A stretch of 64,000 nucleotides of DNA, taken from positions 87,979,735-88,043,734 of the forward strand of contig NC_077227.1 of assembly GCF_027887165.1 (NCBI RefSeq), written 5' to 3'. The stretch is from Monodelphis domestica (lineage: Eukaryota > Chordata > Mammalia > Didelphimorphia > Didelphidae). A program made the translations under genes and the position numbers. Below are positions 35,030 through 46,239 of the stretch, piece after piece. The notes beneath the pieces were generated by a model. That model ran no database searches. It worked only from the letters and a program-made list of their open reading frames with translations, and was not told the origin of the DNA. The first letter of the stretch is position 1. The number at the start of each line of letters is the position of its first letter.

Positions 35030-36060
35030 TTGGAATTTAGAGTGTAATGATGAATTGATAAAACAATAAACTTTTCTATGTGCCAAGCACTGTGCTAAAT
35101 GCTAGAGATACAAAAAGAGGTAAGAAACTGTCCCTGCCCTCAAGGAGCTTGTAATCCAATGGGGGACACAACATGCAAGCAAACACATACAGAACAACTT
35201 TATACAGGGGTCAGCCATCTATGTGGGTCAGCCAGAGAAAATGCCCAATGCTGAGAAATGGAGTGTCTTTTTTGTGGATTAACCAGAAAGCCAGCATCAC
35301 TGGATCTAAGAGTATATGGCAGGTAGAAAGGAATGAGAAGATTGAAAAGGTAATAGGAACCTAGGCTATGAAGGATTTGAATGCCAAATAGAGCATTTTG
35401 TATTTGATCCTAGAGGCAATAGGGAGCAACTAGAGTTTATTTTTTAGGACTAGGGGAATGACATGATTGAACCTGTGATTTTGGAAAATCACTTTAGTGG
35501 ATGAGTGAAGAATGGTTTGGAGTGGAGAGAGTCTTGAGGCAGGCAGATTCATTGGCAGCTATTACAATAACTCAGGGGTGATGATGGTCTGTGCCAAAGT
35601 AGACATAGTATCAGAGGAAAGAGAAGGCATACTGGAAAATGTTGTGAAGGTAAAATCAAGCAAAAAAGTAGATGTGGGAAGGTGAAAGAGAGTGAAGAAA
35701 CCAGAATGACTCCTAGATTGTGAATCTGAGGGACTGGGAGAATGATGTTGCCCCTCTAAAAATAGGGAAGTTAGGGAAGAGTGAGAATTCAGGACAGAAG
35801 ATAACAAACTAGCTTTTGGATATGTTGAGTTTAGTTATCTACGAGACATCCATTTCAAGATGTCTGAAAGGCTGTTGGAGATGCAAGACTGGAGATCAGC
35901 AGAGAGTCTAGGATAGGATAGATAGGCTTGAGAATCTTTAGCATAGAAAAGTATAATTAAATCCATGGAACTTGATAAGATCACTAATGAAGGAGTATGG
36001 AGGGAGAAGAGGGCTTAGGTTAGAATTCTTAAGGGCCCTATTGTTAGAAGGCATCGATTG
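35030..36060 (-). mobile_element. L2 LINE, ~1 kb, with 3' tail
   Basis: On the plus strand it opens with the antisense L2 tail ('atgtgccaagcactgtgcta', 'ctgccctcaaggagcttgta'), then 'agccagagaaaatgccca', 'ggcaatagggagcaactaga', 'tggagtggagagagtcttga', 'gaatgactcctagattgtg', 'ggatatgttgagtttagt' and 'taattaaatccatggaact'. The minus frame 35562-35807 is a decayed piece of its ORF2. Second L2 on this strand within 4 kb; it overlaps the same consensus region as 32400-33215, so it is a separate insertion. Confidence 0.85.
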
Positions 36061-36825
36061 AAAGAGAAATGTCTAAATGAAACACTCTTTTTAGAAGGAT
36101 CTTGCATTCTACTTAAAGGGGGAAGGCAGTAAGGGCAATATATATGCTTAATATATGCTCATAAATATATGCAAGACACATCTCAACTTAGTTCTGTCTC
36201 ACACACCAATCAAGGAGCCATTTCCAATTACAAATAACCAATGGGTACCAATTGGCTCTGATAAAGAAACTACATGCTCCTGAGAGCACATACATTCCAG
36301 TGGGGTTCACAATGGAATAGAAAGCAGGAGCAGGAAGGTTTAATTGTTGAACCAGTTGCCTGACCCCCCACCCCTTCTAAGCTTTCTATACTTAGAGGGC
36401 CAATATTGGAGAAGGGAAAACAAGAGCCTGGCCTTTACTCTGCATTGGAAACAAAGGTTGGCAACTGGTTAACCTGAATTTGGCAGAGGGTCAGCAAGAG
36501 CTCCTGGTGAGCTATTTCTGATAACTTTTATACACATATGCCCAGATTTTTAAAAAAGGAAATAAGATCCCAATTAAAGATGGAGAGGGTTCCAGTTAGA
36601 ATTTTATTGAAAAAAATGTTATATTAAGTGCAACCTCATGTTCCAATCAATCTGTTATTGTATTTTCTATGTATATAACCATATGATAGCTATCATAATT
36701 CGTGGAGTTTAATCATGTTTGAAAATATCACACATTTCAGATCAGCATTCAAAGTAGTCAAGTACTGGTACTATGGTCTATTGCAACTATTATTACATCG
36801 ATGCACTTCCATAAACATCTGAGGA
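36061..36825. other. No identified feature
   Basis: Unique-looking sequence; no supported element. Confidence 0.35.
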
Positions 36826-36827
36826 CA

Positions 36828-36982
36828 GATACATAAATATATGTATATGTATAGCATTTGTGTGTGTATATACATTATATATATTATATATGTGATATAT
36901 AACATATAGTTTATGTGGCATTATATATGACATATACCAATCCAGATTCAGCTACAAATGTGTGTATATAATGCATTTATAT
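36828..36982. repeat. TA/TG low-complexity tract
   Basis: Alternating TATATG, TGTGTA and TATATA blocks, imperfect. Confidence 0.8.
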
Positions 36983-38100
36983 ACAAATATGGCTGAGTCT
37001 AGATCCCTGCTTCAATCTGAAATTCTCAAATGCTTAGGAAATTTAAATGCTTTGAAGCTAATAATTTCAGAAGACAATATAGTACAATGAACATTGTCAA
37101 GCACAGTAACTGGCTACTTTGCAGGCTATTTGAAATATGTGCTCTTTTAAGCTTGATTTGTTGCCAAGAACCATCCATGATGGCCATGCCTTTAGAAGAC
37201 TGGGTGAAGGAAGAGAAGATTTAGATAGAGAAATTATTTAAATTTTTGAGTGGGAAAGGGGCTCCACTTTTCCTGCTTCCTAATAGACCTAGGAGCAGTT
37301 GGTGGAAAGGATAGAGAGACTGATTTAGAATGAGTGTGAGGAAGAGATTCTTAATGAATAAAGCCATTCCAAAGGGGCTACATCAAGATGTAGCACTTTT
37401 TTCTTCACTGAAGGCCCTCAAGTGGAGATTAAAGAACCATGTGCCAGCAATTGTAATAAAGAGTATTCAATCTGCCCCACTCTAAGATACTATAAATCTT
37501 TCCTTTTAAATAATCTCATAATCATTTGCATTCTACAGTTACCAGGAAATGAGTCCAAACATCCTACTCTCAATGATTTGTGGACTTTTGTTTTACATTA
37601 TCTCATCCTCCTTTTTTTGTTTAGAACCCTGTCATACCAAATACCATGATTTTATTATTTTCTTGCCCCATCTCTGAGTAGACAAAAGTATGGTTGGAAA
37701 TAAGTGGAGACTTTCAGAAATATGATGTTTATATCTAAGGAAAACTCATTTTTTTTCTAACCAGGTATCTTTAAAAGAAGAATATAAAATGCCTTCTTGA
37801 TACTTATGTGTAATGAAATTAGATTTCTCTCGAATGTGATCATTACTCTAGATACATGATTGCTTTAATAGGATAATTGGCTACTACTGGACTGAGGTAA
37901 AACTGGCAATAAATAGCATGTGCACCTGCATTTTAAAATAGAAGTCAAATATAACACCAACGTTGTTCACTCTGAGGATATGAGTTTCATTTCTGCTATT
38001 GAAATGGCACCACAGAGAATGGAAAGAGTTCTTTAAAGTGGCCTAGTCACATCCTCCCTAAAAGCATCATCATGGTATTATAGTTCAATGTATACAGCTT
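36983..38100. other. No identified feature
   Basis: About 1.1 kb without recognised repeats or supported exons. Confidence 0.35.
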
Positions 38101-38104
38101 GACT

Positions 38105-38255
38105 CATACACTTTCTTTCTGTGTGATCAGGGGAAGTCATTATACTGCCCTGATTTCAGTATCCACTTGAACCAAATGAAGCCTCGATGATTTCTGAGAT
38201 ACTTTCCAAGTCTTATGGACTCTCTGAACATGGAATGGCATGCTTGAGGAAAACA
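38105..38255 (+). repeat. MIR-type SINE fragment
   Basis: 'tctgtgtgatcaggggaagt' and 'ccctgatttcagtatccac' are forward MIR landmarks. Confidence 0.45.
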
Positions 38256-38299
38256 CTTTGTCTTCATATTCATTTGGGATAATATTATCTTGAAGCTGG

Positions 38300-38435
38300 C
38301 CAGCCCTGAATACTTATTGCCATCAAACACTCTTTTAATTATGCCACTCATCTGATCAAAAATGTTTAATTGCTCTCCATTATCCATTGTCTGCAGGATC
38401 AAATCTCAACTCCTTGGCCTGACATAATAGGTCTT
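38300..38435 (+). repeat. L2 fragment, left part of a split copy
   Basis: 'ttaattgctctccattatcc' and 'ctgcaggatcaaatctcaac' followed by 'ctccttggcctgacat' match sense L2. Its continuation appears only after 38870. Confidence 0.6.
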
Positions 38436-38870
38436 GAGTAATCAATCAATTAGTAAGTATCTGAGTGCTTAATACATGCCAGGAATTGTGCTACTTTTAG
38501 GTGCTATAGATACAAAGTCAAAAGGGAAACAGTTTCTAATAAAATATATTTTATAAGGAGAAACTATATATATACATATATATACAGATGTGTATATATG
38601 TACAAAAATACAGAAACTTCTGTGCATACATGTGTACATGTGTATATTTTACATATATATGTGTGTATAGACACACAAATATGTGCTAATTCTTTAAAGC
38701 CAAGATTATTTGAGGCATGGAGGGCACTAGGGCTACTAGTGGTCAGGAAATGCTTCATGTAAATGTTGGTAACTGAGCTAAGTCTGAGGGAAGACAAGAA
38801 TAAGATCCAAAGAGCAGGGTCTATGCCATGAACAAAGCAGATCTAGAGCTGAGCAGTCAGGTAACAAAGT
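38436..38870 (-). repeat. Nested L2/MIR-tail element inside the L2 (+)
   Basis: Starts with the antisense tail 'aatcaatcaattagtaagta', 'catgccaggaattgtgctac', continues past a microsatellite with 'ggtcaggaaatgcttcatg' and 'taactgagctaagtctgagg', and ends near 38870. Confidence 0.55.
38563..38690. repeat. TA/TG microsatellite within the nested element
   Basis: Imperfect tatata, tgtgta and tacata units. Confidence 0.85.
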
Positions 38871-38949
38871 TCATGATGACTCTCATGCTGGTTGATTTGA
38901 TCTTTGGGAGTAGAAACTCTACTCCCCTCAGATTCTCCAAGGACCTTAT

Positions 38950-39240
38950 CAGAACCAGGACTTGGCAAGGCTTTCCACCTAATGGCTCCAACCTATTTCT
39001 TTCTTCTACTCTTTGGCTAAAAACCAATTTATTCTGACCCAACTGTTTTTTTTTTACCTTCCAAAATTTTTTTGTGCTTTCCTACCTCCATACTTTAGCC
39101 TATGATGTCCCTCTACCTGAAATAACTTTCTTCCTTCTTATCCAAACTAAGTCTCCAAATTGTCTCCATCCCTCAAATCTCAGTGCAAATATTCCATTTC
39201 CAAGAAGTTCTTGAGCTATACTTTCCCTACAATACTACAT
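38950..39240 (+). repeat. L2 fragment, right part of the split copy
   Basis: 'acctaatggctccaacctat', 'gcctatgatgtccctctacc', 'caaatctcagtgcaaatatt' and 'ccaagaagttcttgagc' continue the L2 order begun at 38300. Confidence 0.55.
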
Positions 39241-39488
39241 TTTATCAATGCCCAGAGCTGCCATACTCTGCCAGTCACCACAGCCAAGTTGGTGATGGTG
39301 GCCAAGATAGGTCATGTAGCATTTTGAATGTTATATTTGGACATTTTTGGAAAAACAATCCAATCATCATGGACTGACTGATAACCAAAATTACAATAGC
39401 ATTTAAATGGCATTGCATTATGTTGTTAATCATTAAACACAATTTAATGTTAATCTTTAAACAATTGCACAATATGTATAATACTAGT

Positions 39489-39490
<2 letters not shown>

Positions 39491-39570
<80 letters not shown>
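39491..39570 (+). repeat. (GA)n microsatellite
   Basis: About 80 bp of GA units with two AAAG interruptions. Confidence 0.97.
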
Positions 39571-39571
<1 letters not shown>

Positions 39572-39584
39572 CCTTGCTATATGA

Positions 39585-39870
39585 GTTAGAAAAAGAATTG
39601 GATTAAAGGTCAGAAGACCTTGTTATAAATTGAAGTTCTTCCACTACCTAGTGTTACAACCTAGGTGAGTCAGTTTCTCTTAGAACTTAAGTATTCTCAG
39701 TTTTTCACTCTAAAAAGTAAAGAGTTTGAGCCAAGTTCCCTTCTAGTTCTAATATTCTTTGTTTCTGTGTTTTTATCTAACAAGAATTCAATCTCCATGA
39801 GAATAGGGTTCACATTATATTTCTTTACATCCTTCATACCACCTGGAGCCATTCAATACACATAAAATGT
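39585..39870 (+). repeat. MIR-type SINE and L2-like tail
   Basis: 'aagaattggattaaaggtcag', 'cttccactacctagtgttac' and 'cttctagttctaatattctt' are MIR-like. Positions 39780-39870 ('tccatgagaatagggttcac') resemble an L2 sense tail. Confidence 0.5.
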
Positions 39871-40149
39871 GCTTCAGAAGCAAGTATTGACTGTTAAACA
39901 TTGAATATAGGTCAGATATTATTACAAAAGCCTCTAAGGGATTGCCCTAGGTTTTATTTTTGTGTAATGAAATGTGGTTATTTTGAAACCTCTTTGAACT
40001 ATGTAGCCCCTTCCATATATCTTTTAGTTCTAAAGAGTTTTTCCTTATAATAATGTTTGCAGTAACTAGACTAGATGGCTTTTATGTGAAATATCAATAT
40101 GTGCATGGGGCTAGCAGGGCATACTAAGCTTTAGAGAAAATCATGCCCC

Positions 40150-40345
40150 TGGTGAGTCTCTAAGAAGCAAACTGTCAGGTGCCCCTGTTCAAGTTCCATT
40201 CTGCCCCTGACCAGCTGAATAGACCTCAGAAAATTGCCCTACTTCTCGAGGTTAAGATTTTATCATGTGTACAATGAGTGAGCCATGACTGATAACTTCA
40301 AAGGTAGGTCCCTTTCAATATTAACAGCCTATAATTCTATGAGAT
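40150..40345 (+). repeat. MIR-type SINE fragment
   Basis: 'tgcccctgaccagctgaat', 'ctcgaggttaagattttatc' and 'ctataattctatgagattct', the last being the usual 3' phrase. Confidence 0.5.
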
Positions 40346-41190
40346 TCTATGAGCAGTTCTAAATAATGCTTGAGCATTTGTGAGGACCATTCCTAGAGGG
40401 GAAGGTTCTAGTTTATTTTTTATCTTTTTTTCATGTTTGGGCTCCTTAAGCTCCATCTCCACCACCCCCAGAATTATAACTAACATGGAGGAAGGCATTA
40501 GGCAGAATTGCTGCCAAAGTACCCCCAAGATTGTTGGAGATCCACAACCCTGATCCCTGCAGAATTTGTAGCAAAGGTTTATGGGTCTGGTAAACCAGAA
40601 AGGGGGATATTTTCAGAGTTGCCTTGGAGACCCAGATTTTAGACCTATTTCACCGAATGAAGACTTTTGTTGGATGGCTTGATATTATTCTTGGCCATTG
40701 GAAAAGGCATGTCAACCTAAAAATAGCACATAACTACAACCAAAATGGTTATGATAGAACACATCTTTATTCAGGACAAGGGAGACAATGCTCATATGGC
40801 CACCACTACAAACCACAAAGAGTCACCTGCATTGGGAGTTCTGGGAACACTGTCTCTGGGAAAGACACCAATAATAGGAACCCTGAACTTAGGAAACTGG
40901 GATGATATGTATTCCTTAGGGAGTATAACAGAGGACCAACTGACTGTTACATAGAGGTTTGGGGGAAAGGTTGTAGCCAGAGGCTAGAATACCTGGGAGA
41001 GTCCAATATAATAAGAGAAACTAAAAAGACAAAAAGGATACCTAGTCCTCTCTATGGTGCTCAGTGGGTGCTAGATGGTTTATTGTTCAGTCTGGGAAAA
41101 GGGTTAGTCAGGGGATTTCTTGAAGACAAGTTATCATGGGACAAGGGTAAATTTGGGGTTTAATAAAACAAGGTTGTCAGGTGCCGTAGT
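40346..41190. other. Unassigned block, possibly LTR-derived
   Basis: Balanced composition with phrases such as 'ggttgtcaggtgccgtagta' and several GGG runs. Two overlapping short frames (40624-40905, 40745-40954) have no recognised domain. A retroviral LTR is possible but unproven. Confidence 0.25.
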
Positions 41191-41194
41191 ACAT

Positions 41195-41400
41195 GGCCAC
41201 ATACAGTTAAGAAGACTTGAGATCCAGCTTCAACAAATAAAAGCTATATGAAAGTGGACAAATCATTTGGATCTCACTGTGCTTTAGGTTTTTTTTTTTT
41301 TGCTATAAAATAGGAAAGCTGATATTATAGTTACATCACAGGACTGTTTTAAAGAAAGCATTTTATAAATGTTAAAGGTATATGTACAAATTTTAATTTT
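41195..41400 (+). repeat. MIR-type SINE
   Basis: 'gagatccagcttcaacaaat', 'gtggacaaatcatttggatc', a T-run, 'gctataaaataggaaagctg' and 'catcacaggactgttttaaa'. Confidence 0.65.
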
Positions 41401-41429
41401 GCTTTGTGGCTATTATTTTTTCAAATAGC

Positions 41430-41625
41430 AAAAATTCAGCTGAAGATCTAGGTTGAAGACTCACCTTCAACATCTGCTAGTTGTGTGATCTTGACCCACT
41501 TTCTCTTAGCATCAGTTTTCTACCTATAAAATGGGGATGCTACTAGCCCTGCCTACTTGACATCCTTTAAGGAAAGTAATTAATAAAGCATTGTATAACT
41601 CTGAAATATTATTATTAGCAAAAGG
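41430..41625 (+). repeat. MIR-type SINE
   Basis: 'catctgctagttgtgtgatc', 'ctacctataaaatggggatg' and 'taataaagcattgtataact' in order. Confidence 0.75.
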
Positions 41626-42390
41626 AGAAAGAATTCAGAGGAGGGCAAGATCTAGAAGCTGTGTTGTTGGTGCTTAGGAAACCTGAACAAAGATAATAAG
41701 CTTCTTTGGAACCCTAACTGGACATCTGCTAAGGTGGATAGAAGAGGAGGGGCCATAATGTTGAGATTCAATTTTAAGGTAAAATTGCTATTTGCATTCT
41801 CTTGAAAACAGTGCCTAACTAGTGGTTAGTCCAAAAACATAAGCATGGTTTCCTTTGATTACAAATTGTCTGAGTTCAGTTTCATTTAAAATTTTCTTTA
41901 GGCTTAGACACCATCTGCTCCTCTGTTTTCTTTATCTTACTGTCAGAGTCACAAGCATGTAATTATCTTACTCCTACTCATTTTTTTTCTTGTTCTCTTT
42001 CTCTTTGGGTTTTATTTCTATGAGGGTTACTGTCTTTATCTTGTGTTCAAACCAGCAATTATAAGGAGACATCTAATGAGACCAGAGTGATCTTCTATGC
42101 TATGCCTCCATTTGGGGTTTGGGGAAGTGAAATAAACAAGGACAGATGCCAAACAATATCATCTTTACATTACTCTGGAGGAAAAGGTGCACCAAACAGA
42201 CATTCAACATTAAGCCAATTAGCATCTTGCTGGTAACTTAACCTTTGGAGAATTTTTATTCATTGTGATGCTCTAGATGTGAGAGTAGATCATGTCAGGA
42301 TATAAAACCATCTCACCCTGACATGCCCCAGAGTCTATGAAATTCTTTCATATTTGTCTCAAGCTTTTAGTTTAAAGTGTAGAAGTCCAC
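41626..42390. other. No identified feature
   Basis: Unique-looking sequence without supported elements. Confidence 0.35.
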
Positions 42391-42394
42391 ACTT

Positions 42395-42525
42395 ATTCAT
42401 GATGATGGTAACTCATTTATAAATCACTTTATGGTTGAACAAATGATTTCCTCCCAATAACCCTGCAAGAATGATAATGCACATAGTATGGTCCCTATTT
42501 TACTTCAACGCTTCAAAAGATCTGT
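42395..42525 (-). repeat. MIR-type SINE fragment
   Basis: 'tcactttatggttgaacaaa', 'ctcccaataaccctgcaaga' and 'gtccctattttacttcaac' in reverse MIR order. Confidence 0.5.
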
Positions 42526-42589
42526 GAATAATCATTTAGACCTTGGTCAGATAGTGGAGAAGCCAACATAATGCCTTCACTATATTCTA

Positions 42590-42775
42590 GGCCATCACTA
42601 TTCATCCTAGCATTTGACTTGTCATTGGACTTGGATGACTCTGGAAGAGGAAGTGGGGCTGATGACTTTGTGCAACTCTGTCTCATTTAATTCCAATTCA
42701 TGCACAAATCAAGACATCACTTGTGGTATCACTGGTCCTCTTCAAAAATGAAGGATGAACATCAACAACAGCACT
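42590..42775 (+). repeat. RTE/BovB-derived marsupial repeat
   Basis: 'tcattggacttggatgactc', 'gtgcaactctgtctcattta', 'ggtcctcttcaaaaatgaag' and the terminal 'gatgaacatcaacaacagc' resemble RTE-mobilised repeats of marsupials, which end in a short CAA repeat. Confidence 0.5.
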
Positions 42776-43029
42776 GACTTTTATTGAAATCTACCCACAG
42801 ATAAGTATGTTATTTAACATATCTTATGCCCTCTCTTGCCTTCACCATCACTCCCTCAAATTTCACTACCTTGTGGTCAAATCTTCTAATAACGTATCTC
42901 TCTTAACTTATCCAAGTTGGTCCTTAGGTGATAGCGTTTCAATGGGCAAATGACTCAAGATATTTTTCCAACTTATTAGCACTCACTAACATAGTTTCCA
43001 GCAACTCAGGGTAAAACTCATGTGACAAT

Positions 43030-43172
43030 AAGACAATGGAGGAGGACTTAATGGAAGAATTTCCATTTTACAGAAGAGAAAATTAAGGTTTGAAAAAAGT
43101 GACTTGCCCAAGGTCATAGTCTAATAAATGAGACTGAAATTTACAACTTCTCATTTCTATTACCAAAGCTGT
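43030..43172 (-). repeat. MIR-type SINE
   Basis: 'tccattttacagaagagaaa' followed by 'gtgacttgcccaaggtcata' in reverse MIR order. Confidence 0.75.
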
Positions 43173-43182
43173 TTTTAACCTA

Positions 43183-43259
43183 CAGGGTTCCCCCAAAGTC
43201 TTACTGCAGATTTAAGCTTCTAAAGTTTAAAATTTCCCTAAAAATTGTAGGAAACCCTT
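43183..43259. mobile_element. 77-bp palindromic mariner-like MITE with TA duplication
   Basis: Begins 'cagggttcccccaaagtc' and ends 'gtaggaaaccctt', with the centre at 'aagcttctaaagttt'. The two halves are imperfect reverse complements. TA dinucleotides flank it at 43181-43182 and 43260-43261, the Tc1/mariner target duplication. It has no coding capacity. Confidence 0.6.
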
Positions 43260-43260
43260 T

Positions 43261-43655
43261 ATAATACCAACTCTAATGCTTAAGAGATCAGAAGAGATCT
43301 TGTGCAAAGCTCCTAAGAAAAGTGATATGTTTCTCTCATGGGAATTATAGAAAATGATTTCTCTTCTCTCCCCAAGTGCTTTATGCATAATCATTGTAAT
43401 TTTGAAAATTATAAATGACATGATTCATAATGAATATTTTGACTTGTAATATAGCATCCTCCTGGAACTGTGTTATGTCTGAAAATGCTTCTTGCTTCAC
43501 ATAAAAACCTAATCCAAAGGAATGTAGAAATGTAGGATAATATCTTGAAACAGAATTTTAAATTATTTCACTTCTCTCTCCCCTTCCTTAAAAATCTTTC
43601 ATCAAGTGTCATCATCCCCTCAAGCTATTATGCCATATTTTACCTTCCTTTCACT
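43261..43655. other. No identified feature
   Basis: Unique-looking sequence without supported elements. Confidence 0.35.
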
Positions 43656-43659
43656 GCCA

Positions 43660-43812
43660 AACACTTAACCAATCAACCAACATTTAATTCCACCCACAAA
43701 GTGCTGGAAATGCTAGGTACTAAGCTAGGAAGAAAGACGTGAAACAGTCCTTGACTTCAAGACCTTTATTTACATGCTATCTGGGGAACCAATATGTACA
43801 CACACACACAAA
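43660..43812 (-). repeat. L2/MIR-type antisense tail with (CA)n
   Basis: 'taaccaatcaaccaacattt', 'tgctaggtactaagctagga' and 'aatatgtacacacacacac' match the antisense tail pattern. Confidence 0.55.
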
Positions 43813-44260
43813 ATAACAGTTTAAAGAGACTTCTTCTAGAGATGTAGTGATTGCACTGACTTTGGTCTCTCAGAACAAAAACATTAACATCTCCACCCAA
43901 GTTCTACAGTTACCCTGAGTGAAGATATCTCTTCTCCAATGCTATTAGCTTGCACCCCTATTCTGATATAGTTACACTACTATTATTCACTGGTAATTAA
44001 TGCCCAAGTTCCTTGTAATAGACTACAATTGATTGAACAAAGGGTCCTAAACTAATGAATTCCTTGATTAGTCCAAATATTGCTTCTCCAATACAACAGC
44101 TTCCAGCCAAATGTAAATCCAAAATGTAAACTACAAGCTAGGGGACAGAATTGTCAACAGAGGCATAATCTATTAAATTTCTTATGGTCATGGATTTTAA
44201 GCATAAAATGATTGTGACCATAAAAACAAAGTAGATCACACTGAAGAGTGGGGAAGTCTA
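43813..44260. other. No identified feature
   Basis: Unique-looking sequence without supported elements. Confidence 0.35.
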
Positions 44261-44264
44261 TGAA

Positions 44265-44475
44265 GCAGTGGAATAGAGTAGAAAGAATGATGGACTAGGA
44301 CGCAGGAACTTGGGTGAAATTTCTAGTTCTGAACTTATTCTCTGTCAGACTTACATAAATTAGTTAGCCTATCTGAGCTTTAATTTTCTTATATTTCAAA
44401 TGGGAATAATATGCTATGTACCTCAAAGGGTTGTTTTGAGAAAAGCACTCTAGTTTCAAACATAAATAAACATGT
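44265..44475 (+). repeat. MIR-type SINE
   Basis: 'gcagtggaatagagtagaaa', 'ctagttctgaacttattctc' and 'atttcaaatgggaataatat' in forward order. Confidence 0.75.
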
Positions 44476-44499
44476 ATGTATAGTGATGGTAAACATAAC

Positions 44500-44815
44500 T
44501 ATATAGTTTCACTTATATTATAAAATATTATATTTATATATTATGAAATATATTCTGTTATAAAACATAATTTGGTATTATATGTAATATAAAGTATAAT
44601 ATAATTTATAATAGAAAATTTATTATATATTATAAAAATATAACTACAAATTATATGTGTGTTTGCACCATATAGTATAGAATCAAATCCCAATAAAAAA
44701 GATGAAAGTATGAGAGAACCATAATATTTATAATAATTCATTCAATTTTGGGTGTTTATGCAGGGAAATGTATAAAATATATACACACAAGCACATATAT
44801 AATTGTATAAACTAT
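44500..44815. repeat. AT-rich low-complexity region
   Basis: Dense ATAT, TTATA and TATAAT words over ~300 bp. Confidence 0.7.
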
Positions 44816-45029
44816 TATTAGATTTCTTTCATCTTTTCATCTTTTTATGGGATTTGGGTTAAAATGTTCTAGGAATTGAGTCTCTCCTGCCAAGATTCCT
44901 TTATACTCAGTGTTTTATAGACTGTTCCAACAGTAGATAAAATAAGTACTTTTGTGGTTGACTTATAGAATTAGAATATGAGCTTATTCTCTGTAGGCAT
45001 CCTTAAGAAAAGGACGAGATATCGGGCAT

Positions 45030-45690
45030 GATATGTAACTCATCCAGTTCCCATATGATTTTTATTTCAATCTCAATACTTTTAAATAGTTTCATTTTAT
45101 ATAGTTTGGAATTGATGGTTGGGATATATTTGGGATAGAGACAGTTGTTCTTGGGTTTTTATGAACCTTTGTTTGGTCCAAGCAATTTTGGGAAACAGTT
45201 CAGACTATAATAATGGTCTGGTTACAATATAGTTTATTGGTTGAATTCCTGGAGATATTTTTAAGGCTGTATTTGTAGAAAGAATATCTATCATTTGTAA
45301 GTCCATAAAAAAAATAAGCTTTATATATATGATTCTAGCAATGAGGTCATGGATTTCTTGGTATTTCGCAAGTGCTAAGTTTTTATAGCCTATAGTTATG
45401 TGGTATAATGTCTCTACCATATCATTGCATAATCTATAGGATTGTTCAATGAAGACTCCTTAAGGATAATCCTTCTATAGTTTATGATGTTAATGAATCG
45501 GTCCTGATTTGCCATCACAAGGCTTTTCATTTCCACAAACAAATCCATATGACAGGCATTTGCGGCTTCTTTGTTGACATATTGTTGGCTGAGTCCATAG
45601 GAATGTTGCCCACAAAAGGCCTTTGGATTCTACCTTTGAACTCTGATTGTTTCATAAGCTCCATCCGAAGGCAAACCACTTTCTGTTATA
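45030..45690 (-). mobile_element. Dong/R4-clade-like retrotransposon C-terminal fragment
   Basis: On the minus strand, right to left, three decayed blocks fall in the order of the C-terminal part of Dong/R4 proteins: a segment ending KSLVMANQDRFINIINYRR (~45480-45545), like the usual 'ETExLIxAAQDQxIxTxxY'; a HDLIARIIYIKLI segment (~45310-45350), like HNxVARIIHxxL; and SIEIEIKIIWELDEL (~45035-45080), like the 'DLxIEIxxxWxL' helix before the C-terminus. The middle restriction-like endonuclease part is poorly preserved and frames shift between blocks. The clade is assigned from recalled family patterns only. Confidence 0.45.
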
Positions 45691-45844
45691 TTCAACAAAT
45701 TCACTGGCACTGAATTATCATCATCCATTACTACTTTTCAATGATGTTTGGTTATTTCAAATGTATTTAAAATAACTTTTGACCTATTTATCATTTAGAA
45801 TTTCACTCATTCTTCATCTTTTTTTTTATCCTGCAGAGATATTA

Positions 45845-45985
45845 GTCTTCTAATAGTTGTTCTAGAGTGATGGGGTCTCTGTTGTTTTTTAATATTGTGT
45901 ATCTGGGTTGGAATGTGAATGTCTGTGTGTGCATGTGCACACACATGTGTGTGTCTGTGTCTGTCTGTCTCTGGGCATTTTAATC
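45845..45985. repeat. TG/TC microsatellite
   Basis: 'gtgtgtgtctgtgtctgtct' and an adjacent self-complementary 'tgcatgtgcacacacatg'. Confidence 0.8.
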
Positions 45986-46074
45986 AGTGAACTTTTATAA
46001 TCTATCATAATTTATTTTAGAGGTTGAAAAGTAGACACTGAGACATTAAGACTGGGAGTGATTGTGGTAGTGGG

Positions 46075-46235
46075 ATAATCTTATACAGCCTTTAAAGTTT
46101 TCAAAATGCTTTAAATATATTCTCTTAAGCTATCCTCACAATAACTCTTAGAGGTAAATATTATTAATTCTATTTATAGATGAGGAAACTGAGTGAAAAA
46201 GTCATTTAATCTTGTCAAAGAAAGGTAAAATACAC
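46075..46235 (-). repeat. MIR-type SINE
   Basis: 'aagctatcctcacaataact', 'tatttatagatgaggaaac' and 'ctgagtgaaaaagtcattta'. Confidence 0.75.
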
Positions 46236-46239
46236 AGAG

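Noticed and set aside
40624..40954. Two overlapping frames of 93 and 69 codons
   Set aside because: Different frames over the same DNA, no domain, and the block looks like a degraded repeat.
45205..45420. 71-codon minus-strand frame as a host protein
   Set aside because: It contains a HDLIARIIYIKLI segment that fits a decayed non-LTR retrotransposon C-terminus better than a gene.
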